64,000 nucleotides of DNA from Gracilibacter sp. BRH_c7a (GTDB taxonomy: Bacteria; Bacillota; Desulfitobacteriia; Desulfitobacteriales; Syntrophobotulaceae): NCBI GenBank assembly GCA_001516055.1, contig LOEZ01000040.1, positions 1 to 64,000 of the forward strand, in the 5' to 3' direction. How positions within the stretch are numbered: position 1 is the first letter of the stretch; every line of letters begins with the position of its first letter. The notes under the pieces were generated by a model. It did not search any database, was not told the DNA's origin, and saw nothing but the letters and a program-made list of their open reading frames with translations. Below, piece after piece: positions 35,167-43,080 of the stretch. The translations under genes were made by a program, and so were the position numbers.

Positions 35167-37488
35167 TTGAGTAATAAATTTAGAGAAATATTTGGACAAA
35201 CTATTAAGAGGAAGAATGCTATGCTGAAATATCAGATAGCGGTTTTTCTCATTTTCTTCATGCTTTTCACCACTATTATCGCTTCGGGTCTATTTGGATC
35301 CAAGCTTAATATCGAATTGCGAGAACCTAGTCCGACGCTTATAACTGCTCCCTATGATAAAGAGATAGAAGACCTGACTAAATACCATGAAGACCAGAAT
35401 GAAGCAGCAAAAGCTGTCAAACCAGTCTATACTTCTGATGCAGAAAAAGTTTCATCCATCTCTACAGAATTGAATAATATCTTTTTAACCTTAAAGCTCC
35501 AACTTGGATCAAGAAAAGATATTTCTCAGAAAATAGATGAGCTAAGGCTGAATTCAGTTTTAGATGCTCTGCCCGATAGTACTTTACACTCTTTATTAAC
35601 CCATTCTGAAAATGATCTGTTCAAAGCTCAAGAAATAATTACTAGAATCATAATTGGAATCGCTACAGATCCTGAAAATGGAGCTAAAGCAGAGGCAGAG
35701 GTTCCTCTTTTAAAAGATAAGATGAAAGAAGAAGTGCAAAAATCCAGCTTATCTGAAGCGGAAAAGACTATGGCTCAAGCTTTGATTGAATTAAAGGTAA
35801 CTGAACCTACATTGATAATTGATGAGATTGAAACCCGCAAACTGCAAGAAGCTGCTAGTGCAGGAGTAAAACCAACAGTTCATCAGTATCGAGCGAATGA
35901 GAAGATTGTAGGACCTGGTGAGATAGTAGATGAGAGAATATACCAAGTACTGGTTAACTATGGCTTAGTGGAGGTTCAATCACCTTGGATACCTGTAGCA
36001 GGCATAGCTATCCATGTCCTAATAGGTATGGTAATTCTTGTTCTTTTCGCCTATCAATTCAGCCCCGAAATTTTTATCAGATGGAAAAGTCTTGTCCTTA
36101 TAGCCCTTGCTATCCTCTTGGTGTTAATTATCGGCAAAGGTTTTCTAGCTATAGATTTAGGTCAAAGTGATTTAAATAATTTGACAACCGCTCTAATTCC
36201 AGTTGCCTGGGCAACGATGACAGTCACTATCCTGCTCGGGGTAAAGATTGCAGTGGTAGTAGCGATAATCTTGGGTATTTTCGTAGGTACTATGGCAGAT
36301 CCTGCTTCTTTGGGAGTTACAGGTTCAATAGCAGGTCTATTTGCCCTAGTAGGAGGCATCGTCGGAATCCAGAGTGTGGCCAGACTTGATCAACGTTCCG
36401 ATCTTGCTCGAGCCGGTCTATATATAGCTTTAGTTAACGTAGCCTTAATAAGTGGTATAGCTTTAATAATCCAGATGAGCCCTACTTACTGGTTTATAGG
36501 ATGCATTCTTGGTTTGTTTAACGGATTCCTCTCGTCAGCTCTTACCATGGGCACCTTACCTTGGTTTGAGTCAGGCTTTCATATTACTTCCTCAGTGAGG
36601 TTATTAGAACTATCCAATCCTAATTCACGCTTGTTAAAAAGTTTACTCATGGAAGCTCCGGGAACTTATCATCATAGTGTCCTTGTTGGCAACCTAGCTG
36701 AGACTGCCGCTGAAGACGTAGGTGCCGATGCAGTATTGGTAAGGGTAGGTGCTCTTTATCATGATATCGGCAAACTGAAACGGCCTTACTTTTTTATAGA
36801 AAATCAGTTTAGTAAGGATAACCCGCATGATAAGATCGCTCCAACCCTAAGTGCATTGATACTTATCTCTCATGTCAAAGATGGGCTAGAAATGGCTAGA
36901 GAGCATAAACTACCGGATAGTATAAAGGATATAATTGCTCAGCATCATGGAGATAGCTTGACATCATTCTTCTATCATAAGGCTAAAGAAGAGAATCCTG
37001 ATATTACTGATGAATCCTTCCGGTATGACGGCTTACGTCCTCAGTCTAAAGAGGCTGCTCTTGTTCTTTTGGCCGATAATGTAGAGGCTGCAGTTCGTTC
37101 TCATAAAGGTAATACCCCTGGAAGAATTGAGGGGCTGGTTCGAAAGATAATAAAAGATAAGTTCGATGAAGGTCTTCTGGATCAGTGTGATCTTACTTTT
37201 AAAGATTTGGACAAGATATCTACGGCTTTCGTGAAAGTATTAAGTGGTATCTTTCATTCTCGGGTGGAGTATCCAGAATTGCCTTCTGCGAAGAAAACCT
37301 TGGAAGAAAAGAATCAGGTGAGGGAAGAAGAAAATGATGTTATTGATGAACTGGAAGTTGCTGAGATAGAACAAGAAACCATGAGTGAGGAAGTTAACGA
37401 TCTGCAAGCAGCAGAAGACAGCCAGGAAGCTACTGATGCCGACCAGGAATCTTCTGATGTTGGTGGAAGTGATAATAAAGGAACTTGA
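35167..37488 (+). CDS. pgpH: Cyclic-di-AMP phosphodiesterase PgpH (7TM-HD, YqfF)
   Basis: A 773-residue protein: one N-terminal helix (about residues 20-42), a large extracellular 7TMR-HDED domain, seven helices (about 275-470), then a cytoplasmic HD domain with HHSVLVGNLAE, LYHDIGKLKRPYFFIENQ and AQHHGD (about residues 498-600). The relative PgpH/YqfF hydrolyses c-di-AMP to pApA, so this gene probably sets the level of that messenger for potassium and wall homeostasis. The last 75 residues are strongly acidic and low complexity, beyond the usual C-terminus. Start is TTG 35167 after GAGGATTGAGAGA. Confidence 0.92.
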   Translation: MSNKFREIFGQTIKRKNAMLKYQIAVFLIFFMLFTTIIASGLFGSKLNIELREPSPTLITAPYDKEIEDLTKYHEDQNEAAKAVKPVYTSDAEKVSSISTELNNIFLTLKLQLGSRKDISQKIDELRLNSVLDALPDSTLHSLLTHSENDLFKAQEIITRIIIGIATDPENGAKAEAEVPLLKDKMKEEVQKSSLSEAEKTMAQALIELKVTEPTLIIDEIETRKLQEAASAGVKPTVHQYRANEKIVGPGEIVDERIYQVLVNYGLVEVQSPWIPVAGIAIHVLIGMVILVLFAYQFSPEIFIRWKSLVLIALAILLVLIIGKGFLAIDLGQSDLNNLTTALIPVAWATMTVTILLGVKIAVVVAIILGIFVGTMADPASLGVTGSIAGLFALVGGIVGIQSVARLDQRSDLARAGLYIALVNVALISGIALIIQMSPTYWFIGCILGLFNGFLSSALTMGTLPWFESGFHITSSVRLLELSNPNSRLLKSLLMEAPGTYHHSVLVGNLAETAAEDVGADAVLVRVGALYHDIGKLKRPYFFIENQFSKDNPHDKIAPTLSALILISHVKDGLEMAREHKLPDSIKDIIAQHHGDSLTSFFYHKAKEENPDITDESFRYDGLRPQSKEAALVLLADNVEAAVRSHKGNTPGRIEGLVRKIIKDKFDEGLLDQCDLTFKDLDKISTAFVKVLSGIFHSRVEYPELPSAKKTLEEKNQVREEENDVIDELEVAEIEQETMSEEVNDLQAAEDSQEATDADQESSDVGGSDNKGT

Positions 37489-37506
37489 ACTAGCCCTAAC
37501 AGGGAT

Positions 37507-37671
37507 AAATTAAAAATATCATCTGAATTAAGAAGATGTTTATCCGATAGCTAACCGCCTCTAAGACTCCCTCTTTATAAAGTTGGAGATAAGAGGCGCT
37601 AAGCTTCTGGATTGCATCTTCTAAGATTCAGATTAAATTAAAAATATTATCTGAATTAAGAAGATGTTTAT
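37507..37671 (+). repeat. Dispersed hairpin repeat, copy B, with direct-repeat ends
   Basis: A 37-base block (core ATCTGAATTAAGAAGATG) occurs at 37507-37543 and again at 37635-37671 with one mismatch. Between them lies CCGATAGCTAACCGC ... AAGAGGCGCTAAGCT-CTGGAT and CATCTTCTAAGATTCAGAT, which matches copy A (8611-8730). The left block pairs with CATCTTC-TAAG-ATTCAGAT and the two GAGGCG-bearing arms pair with each other, so a long hairpin with a variable tip is possible. It fills the gap between pgpH and ybeY. Confidence 0.72.
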
Positions 37672-37717
37672 ATTTCGGACGAAAAGATAATATACTATTA
37701 CTAAGAAGATTTCCGTA

Positions 37718-37744
37718 AGGGAGGTAGAGAGCCTTGTAGCTCTC
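37718..37744 (+). promoter_or_regulatory. ybeY ribosome-binding site with an intervening hairpin
   Basis: AGGGAGG (37718-37724) is 26 bases from the ybeY ATG, too far for normal initiation. Between them GAGAGC-CTTGTA-GCTCTC (37727-37744) can fold into a 6-bp hairpin; bypassing its 18 bases leaves 8, the optimal distance. GAAGGA directly touching the ATG is too close to serve. The hairpin may therefore decide translation of ybeY. Confidence 0.5.
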
Positions 37745-37750
37745 GAAGGA

Positions 37751-38404
37751 ATGGAATTAGAAATTAGCTGGGAAGAAAAAACTATCAATGAAAAGGAGCA
37801 GACAGAACTAACGGAGATTCTTAGGTTAGGGGTATATGAAGCAATCGTTGTTGGTGGAGGATCTGAAGACTCTGAGATATCAATTGTGATGGTTGATGAT
37901 GAAACAATCCATCTGCTCAATAAAAATTATAGGGGCGTAGACCGTCCTACTGATGTTCTTTCTTTTGCTCTTTCTGAGAAAGGAGAAGGTGAGCAAGATA
38001 TAAATTTTAGTAGCTTATTCGATGAAGAAATAGAAGAAACATTAGAAGATGGTCAAGACAATCAGTTAGATAGCGTAAATAATAGTAAAGAAGATTTCTC
38101 TGTCGAAGCTATAATGGAAGAAGAGCTGGGGATTGATGATGATAACGAAGAGGAACTCATATTAATAGATGAAGAGGAAGTACTCTTTTATGAGGATTCC
38201 ATTCTGGGAGATATCGTCATCTCTATTGAGAGAGCACGCGCTCAGGCTCAGGAGTATGGCCATTCCTTAACTAGGGAGATAGTATATTTAGCTGTCCATG
38301 GCACTTTTCACCTCTTAGGTTATGATCATAATACCGATGAAGATAGTAGTAAAATGAGACGCTTAGAGGAGCGGGTCATGGATAAGATCGGATTACCCCG
38401 ATAG
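37751..38404 (+). CDS. ybeY: Endoribonuclease YbeY with an acidic insertion
   Basis: A 217-residue protein; typical YbeY is about 150-170. The metal site [13 protein letters not shown] has His183, His187 and His193, and [16 protein letters not shown] (about 61-76) is the other conserved block. Between this block and the next ([11 protein letters not shown], from about residue 152) lies an insertion of about 70 residues, about half Asp/Glu, predicted to be disordered. YbeY matures the 16S rRNA 3' end and takes part in ribosome quality control. The ATG at 37751 is the only plausible start in frame; its ribosome-binding site is separated by a hairpin. dgkA follows about 95 bases later. Confidence 0.93.
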   Translation: MELEISWEEKTINEKEQTELTEILRLGVYEAIVVGGGSEDSEISIVMVDDETIHLLNKNYRGVDRPTDVLSFALSEKGEGEQDINFSSLFDEEIEETLEDGQDNQLDSVNNSKEDFSVEAIMEEELGIDDDNEEELILIDEEEVLFYEDSILGDIVISIERARAQAQEYGHSLTREIVYLAVHGTFHLLGYDHNTDEDSSKMRRLEERVMDKIGLPR

Positions 38405-38500
38405 TTCCTATGGAAAGAGATGTAGCTTCACTTGCTGTATTCACTGAGGTGCTTCTAATTAGAGCAGTTCTATGGAATCCGTGACCCTTAGGAGGTTAGG

Positions 38501-38878
38501 ATGTCAAAAAATATAAATTTGAAACCTACCGGGTTTGTTCAGAGTTGTAAAGGAGCATGTAGAGGGATAGCCTACTCCTTGCAAACCGAAAAACATCTCA
38601 GGTTTCATTTTTTTGTTGCATTTATTGTTACCACACTTGGTTTATATGTTAACTTGGCCAGAGAAGACTGGCTCTTTGTTATTTATGCCATTGGCAGTGT
38701 AATAGTTGCGGAATTGTTTAACACGGCCTTAGAAAGAAATATAGATCTTACTCAACCTACTTATCATCCCATAGCTGGAATTGCTAAGGATGTTGCTTCT
38801 GGAGCAGTATTAATTACGGCTATTCAAGCTGTAATAATAGGGATCATTGTTTTTAGCCCCTATCTGGGTTTTGAGTAA
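38501..38878 (+). CDS. dgkA: Diacylglycerol/undecaprenol kinase DgkA
   Basis: A 125-residue small membrane kinase with three helices. The core motif EKHLRFHFFVA and the active-site stretch VIVAELFNTALERNIDL (about residues 67-83, with the Glu and Asn of the family) are clear, followed by AKDVASGAVLITA. In Firmicutes this family mainly phosphorylates undecaprenol, recycling the peptidoglycan lipid carrier. AGGAGG lies 6 bases upstream of the ATG. It sits between ybeY and cdd as in most Firmicutes. Confidence 0.94.
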   Translation: MSKNINLKPTGFVQSCKGACRGIAYSLQTEKHLRFHFFVAFIVTTLGLYVNLAREDWLFVIYAIGSVIVAELFNTALERNIDLTQPTYHPIAGIAKDVASGAVLITAIQAVIIGIIVFSPYLGFE

Positions 38879-39013
38879 GCGGTTATGTTATACTGTCAAT
38901 ATAATTTCCATACTTTTGGTACCATCCCGTACGCTGGAATTTAATTCTTTCAATAAAGTAATAACACGATTAAATAAATTATTCCACTCTAGTAATAATA
39001 AGGATGTGTGAAG

Positions 39014-39418
39014 ATGGAAGAGAAGTATATAGAACTTATACATAAAGCACAGTTAGCTTACGAAAATGCTTATGCACCTTATTCTAATTATAAAGTAGGT
39101 GCTGCAGTATTATGGGACTCTGGGGCTATCACTACCGGGGTGAATATGGAGAACGCCTCTTATGGACTCACAGTCTGTGCTGAACGAAATGCTATCGCAG
39201 CTGGAATCGGAACAGGTGAAAGGAAGATAGATGCAATCGCTATTGCTGTTCCGTCAGAAGACTTACCTGCTCCTTGTGGAGCGTGCCGTCAGGTCCTGAG
39301 GGAGTTCTCTACCGACTGTACGATTTTGTTAGCTAATGGTAAAAGGGAAAGCAAGATAACCGACTTGAAAAAGCTTTTTCCATATGGGTTTGGTCCTGAA
39401 TTTTTAAAGAAGCTTTAG
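39014..39418 (+). CDS. cdd: Cytidine deaminase
   Basis: A 134-residue homotetrameric-type enzyme that deaminates cytidine and deoxycytidine in pyrimidine salvage. The zinc site is VCAERNAIAAG (Cys and catalytic Glu, about residues 55-65) and PCGACRQVLREF (about 86-97); YAPYSNYKVGAAVL precedes it. I choose ATG 39014: AAGGATG lies about 8 bases upstream, while the GTG at 39008 is too close. The 130 bases before it are AT-rich and without clear signals. era follows after 24 bases. Confidence 0.95.
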   Translation: MEEKYIELIHKAQLAYENAYAPYSNYKVGAAVLWDSGAITTGVNMENASYGLTVCAERNAIAAGIGTGERKIDAIAIAVPSEDLPAPCGACRQVLREFSTDCTILLANGKRESKITDLKKLFPYGFGPEFLKKL

Positions 39419-39442
39419 AAAAACGTAAGGAAGGTAGTTAAT

Positions 39443-40351
39443 TTGAATAGGATAGAAAGAAGGTCGGGTTTTGTAGCGGTGGTTGGCAGGCCTAATGCCG
39501 GTAAATCTACCCTACTGAATACTTTGTTCGGACGAAAAATTCTTATCATCTCAGATAAGCCCCAAACAACCAGGAACAGTATTCGCTGTATCCTTACGGA
39601 AGAAAGAGGGCAGGTTATCTTCATTGATACACCTGGTATTCATAAGCCTAAACATCAACTAGGTGAATATATGGTAGCTGCGGCGAAAAGTTCGCTAAGA
39701 GGAGTGGACATGGTCGTCTGTGTAGTTGATGCTTCCGTACCCTTTGGTACAGGCGATGAGAGGGTTATCGAGATAATAAAGGATAGTAAACTTCCTTGTA
39801 TACTAGCCTTGAACAAGATAGATTTAATAAGCAAAGACAACATCTTAGAAATAATTGATAAATATTCGAAACTGGCTAGTTTTCAAGAGATAATCCCTAT
39901 TTCAGCTTTACAGAAAGAAAATACGGTTAAGTTGATGGATTTAATCTTTGCAGCCCTTCCGCCAGGGCCGATGTATTATCCTGAGGACAGTGTAACTGAT
40001 CAGCCGGAAAAATTCGTAATAGCTGAACTAATTCGGGAGAAGTTGCTTCACTTGACTAGGCAAGAGATACCACACTCCGTGGCGGTGGTTGTAGAATCAA
40101 TGGAAGAAGAGAAAAATCTGGTGAAAATCGGAGCTGTAATCCTAGTGGAACGTGATTCTCAAAAAGGAATAGTAATTGGCAGAGGAGGGAGTGTCCTCAA
40201 AGAGGTAGGCAGTCTAGCTCGTCAGGAGATTGAAAATCTTCTGGGTGGCAAAGTGTTCCTGGAGATTTTTGTAAAAGTTAAAAAAGATTGGCGCAACCAG
40301 CAGAACCGTCTGAGAGAGTTAGGTTATAACCTTAAGGAACTTCAGGAATAA
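39443..40351 (+). CDS. era: GTPase Era
   Basis: A 302-residue GTPase needed for 30S maturation. G1 is GRPNAGKSTLLN (residues 14-25), G3 DTPGIHKPKHQLG and G4 NKIDL (about 120-124); the C-terminal KH domain contains IGRGGSVLKEVGSLARQEIE and FVKVKKDWR. It binds the 16S rRNA 3' end, functionally close to YbeY upstream. Start is a TTG at 39443 with AAGGAAGG about 6 bases upstream; no better codon precedes the conserved RRSGFVAVVGRPN. deoC is inserted between it and recO. Confidence 0.96.
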   Translation: MNRIERRSGFVAVVGRPNAGKSTLLNTLFGRKILIISDKPQTTRNSIRCILTEERGQVIFIDTPGIHKPKHQLGEYMVAAAKSSLRGVDMVVCVVDASVPFGTGDERVIEIIKDSKLPCILALNKIDLISKDNILEIIDKYSKLASFQEIIPISALQKENTVKLMDLIFAALPPGPMYYPEDSVTDQPEKFVIAELIREKLLHLTRQEIPHSVAVVVESMEEEKNLVKIGAVILVERDSQKGIVIGRGGSVLKEVGSLARQEIENLLGGKVFLEIFVKVKKDWRNQQNRLRELGYNLKELQE

Positions 40352-40400
40352 ATTAGGCTATTGTAATTTCTAAATTTATAAAGGGAATGGAGTATAGAAA

Positions 40401-41054
40401 ATGAAGCAAGTAGATATTGCAGCTAGAATAGATCATACCCTACTTAAACCTGATTCAACTGAAAAGGATATAGTTAACCTTTGCCATGAAGCTGTTAAGT
40501 ATAGTTTCGCCTCAGTCTGTATTAATCCTACATATCTTTGCACTGCAGCACGCTTATTACACGGGACAACTATTGTGCCGACTACCGTTGTTGGATTCCC
40601 ACTCGGAGCAGCTATTACGGAGATCAAGCTCCAGGAGATTCTAACAGCCAAGGCTCATGGTGCCAGAGAAGTGGATGTAGTGATGAATATAGGCAGGGCC
40701 AAATCTGGCGACTGGAATACTGTTAAACGAGATATTGAAGCAATGGTACATACTGCTCAAGGATGCGGACTGAAAATTAAAGTTATTATTGAAGCAAGTC
40801 TGCTTGATGAGGCCGAAAAACAAAAAGCAACCGAAATTACTCGCGAATCTGGAGCCGATTATATCAAAACATCAACAGGTTTCTTCGGTGGTGCTACGGT
40901 AGAAGATGTAAGAAAGCTTAAACAATGGGGAGGCAGCGAATTAAAAGTAAAGGCCTCCGGTGGGATAAAGACCCAAGAATTCGCTTTGGAGCTCCTAGCT
41001 GCCGGTGCGGATAGAATTGGGACGAGTTCAGGGGTTATGATTATAGGGGATTAA
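40401..41054 (+). CDS. deoC: Deoxyribose-phosphate aldolase
   Basis: A 217-residue class I aldolase that splits 2-deoxyribose-5-phosphate into glyceraldehyde-3-phosphate and acetaldehyde. The Schiff-base Lys lies in ADYIKTSTGFF (about residues 149-159) and the second Lys in LKVKASGGIKT; IDHTLLKPDST opens the protein. It works in deoxynucleoside catabolism and fits next to cdd upstream. AAGGGAATGGAG lies before the ATG. Its place between era and recO breaks the usual adjacency of those genes. Confidence 0.95.
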   Translation: MKQVDIAARIDHTLLKPDSTEKDIVNLCHEAVKYSFASVCINPTYLCTAARLLHGTTIVPTTVVGFPLGAAITEIKLQEILTAKAHGAREVDVVMNIGRAKSGDWNTVKRDIEAMVHTAQGCGLKIKVIIEASLLDEAEKQKATEITRESGADYIKTSTGFFGGATVEDVRKLKQWGGSELKVKASGGIKTQEFALELLAAGADRIGTSSGVMIIGD

Positions 41055-41136
41055 GTATATTCATGTATAACCCGCTTACATAAATCTTAATCATATGTAG
41101 GTTTAGATATAAGTGAAGAACTGGGGATGGTGAGAA

Positions 41137-41877
41137 TTGGCTGTCTATAAAGCGGATGCGATAGTGATCCGCAGTAGAGAATATGGAGAGGCAGATAAAC
41201 TTCTTACCCTTTTTTCAAGGGAACGAGGAAAGTTGGAAGCGGTAGCTAAGGGTGTTCGCAAACCCAAGAGCACTCAGAGAGGAGGCACCCAACTTTTCAC
41301 CTATGCAGATTTTCTCTTATATAAAGGAAAAAGCCTGGATACCGTGAATCAGGTTCACCCTCGGGAGAGCTTTATTCACCTCTGGGATGATTTTGATCGT
41401 ACGATAGCGGCTTCGGGGATAGCTGAACTTTTAGATATCTCTACCACGAGAGATCAACCGGAGCCTGAATTATTCACGCTTACACTTGGTTTTCTTTTCT
41501 TGCTAAAATATGTAGATCCTTATATTGCCCAAGCATCTTATGCCCTTAGATTACTGAATATCCATGGTTATCTGCCAGGACTTAATAATTGTGTAGAATG
41601 TGGAGCAACTGTAAGCGGTACACAGGCCTTCTTGAGTGCTGAAGCTGGTGGCCTCCTTTGTTCTAGTTGTAAAAACAATGAGACTGTAACCATGTTGAAT
41701 GGCGGAGGATTGGCTCTTATGCGGAGATTGAAAAGTGTGGAGATTGATAAACTTGATCGTTTTCGTTGGAATAAAAAGATGAGACTAGAGATCTTAGGAA
41801 GTCTATGTTATTTCTGTGAGAACAAATTTGAAAGAAAGCTTAAGGCCTGGAGATCTGGTAGTGAGTTAATTGTTTGA
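41137..41877 (+). CDS. recO: DNA repair protein RecO
   Basis: A 246-residue protein with an N-terminal OB fold (KADAIVIRSREYGEADKLLTL) and a C-terminal helical region with a four-Cys zinc site (CVECGAT near residue 147 and LLCSSC near 170). RecO loads RecA onto SSB-coated DNA together with RecR. The TTG at 41137 follows GGGGATGGTGAG and gives the usual N-terminus. The stop codon TGA lies within the -35 (TTGACA) of the glyQS promoter. Confidence 0.93.
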   Translation: MAVYKADAIVIRSREYGEADKLLTLFSRERGKLEAVAKGVRKPKSTQRGGTQLFTYADFLLYKGKSLDTVNQVHPRESFIHLWDDFDRTIAASGIAELLDISTTRDQPEPELFTLTLGFLFLLKYVDPYIAQASYALRLLNIHGYLPGLNNCVECGATVSGTQAFLSAEAGGLLCSSCKNNETVTMLNGGGLALMRRLKSVEIDKLDRFRWNKKMRLEILGSLCYFCENKFERKLKAWRSGSELIV

Positions 41878-41903
41878 CAGAAAAACAAAGAAGATAATAT
41901 AAT
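41874..41903 (+). promoter_or_regulatory. Promoter of glyQS
   Basis: TTGACA (41874-41879, overlapping the recO stop) and TATAAT (41898-41903) are spaced by 18 bases, about 30 bases before the T-box leader. Confidence 0.8.
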
Positions 41904-41929
41904 GTTTTGTAGATTCTTATATATATTTT

Positions 41930-42151
41930 CATAATAATATTTTAATATGCCTTGATGGGAAGGAAACTTGTAAAAATCCCTTGAAGAGAGTTCGGATTGG
42001 TGAGAGCCGAGCAGGAATGTAACAGGTTGGGCAGCCCGGAGCGTAATGTAATATAAAGAGGGTTTCCCTTGGGGGAACCAAGCAGGGTGGAACCGCGGGA
42101 GTAAGCTCTCGTCCCTGCAGCATGTAATGCTGTATGGATGGGGGTTTTTTT
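41930..42151 (+). promoter_or_regulatory. T-box leader of glyQS, glycine specifier GGC
   Basis: A short T-box: Stem I with GAGAG and a specifier region GUUGGGCAGCCCGGAGC, in which GGC (42030-42032) is followed by A and the closing helix; then the core GGGTGGAACCGCGG (about 42085-42098) and a terminator ending in a T-run (about 42109-42151). It lacks room for a full Stem II, as is known for glycine T-boxes. Uncharged tRNA-Gly would switch on glyQ-glyS. Confidence 0.92.
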
Positions 42152-42195
42152 AGTTTTTTATTATCGAATTATTATTTGGATACGGGAGGAAAGCC

Positions 42196-43080
42196 ATGAA
42201 ATTTCAAGATTTGATTATTACCCTCAACCAATTTTGGGGAGAACAAGGATGTATTATTACTCAGCCTTATGACATGGAAAAAGGAGCCGGGACCATGAAT
42301 CCAGCAACATTTTTAAGGGCACTGGGTCCTGAGCCATGGAACGTGGCTTATGTAGAACCATCAAGACGTCCTACAGACGGTAGATATGGGGAGAACCCTA
42401 ACCGCCTTCAACATTATTTCCAATTCCAAGTCATAATGAAACCTTCGCCTGATAATATTCAGGAACTGTATCTGGAAAGCCTGGAACGTCTCGGGATTAA
42501 TCCAGCTGAACATGATATTCGCTTTGTGGAAGATAATTGGGAATCACCTACTCTGGGTGCCTGGGGGTTAGGATGGGAAGTTTGGTTAGACGGTATGGAA
42601 GTAACCCAGTTTACCTACTTTCAGCAGTGCGGTGGGATAGACTGCAAACCTGTAAGTGCGGAGATAACTTATGGTATTGAAAGGCTCGCTACCTTTATCC
42701 AAGGTAAGGACAGCGTTTATGATATTGAGTGGGTAGGAGACATAACTTATGGGGATATCTATCTGCAGAATGAAAAGGATTTTTCCAAGTATAACTTTGA
42801 GATAGCTGATGTAGAAGCACTGGGGTTATGGTTTGATATGTACGAAAAAGAAGCGCAGAAGATACTTGAGCATGGCCTAGTTGTGCCTGCCTATGATTAT
42901 GTCCTTAAATGTTCTCATACTTTTAACCTATTAGAAGCAAGAGGAGCAATCAGTGTGACTGAGAGAACTGGTTATATAGCCAGGGTAAGAAACTTGGCTC
43001 GGGCATGTGCTCAAGCGTTTGTAACCCAAAGGGAAGAATTAGGATTCCCACTCCTTAAAGGGAAAGGAGAATTGAGATGA
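42196..43080 (+). CDS. glyQ: Glycine--tRNA ligase alpha subunit
   Basis: A 294-residue class II synthetase subunit carrying the catalytic site: [27 protein letters not shown] (given by position about residues 13-39), [22 protein letters not shown] (about 58-79) and [10 protein letters not shown]. It forms the alpha2beta2 enzyme charging tRNA-Gly. GGAGGAAAGCC lies before the ATG. Its end overlaps glyS by 4 bases (ATGA). A T-box leader with a Gly specifier controls the pair. Confidence 0.97.
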   Translation: MKFQDLIITLNQFWGEQGCIITQPYDMEKGAGTMNPATFLRALGPEPWNVAYVEPSRRPTDGRYGENPNRLQHYFQFQVIMKPSPDNIQELYLESLERLGINPAEHDIRFVEDNWESPTLGAWGLGWEVWLDGMEVTQFTYFQQCGGIDCKPVSAEITYGIERLATFIQGKDSVYDIEWVGDITYGDIYLQNEKDFSKYNFEIADVEALGLWFDMYEKEAQKILEHGLVVPAYDYVLKCSHTFNLLEARGAISVTERTGYIARVRNLARACAQAFVTQREELGFPLLKGKGELR

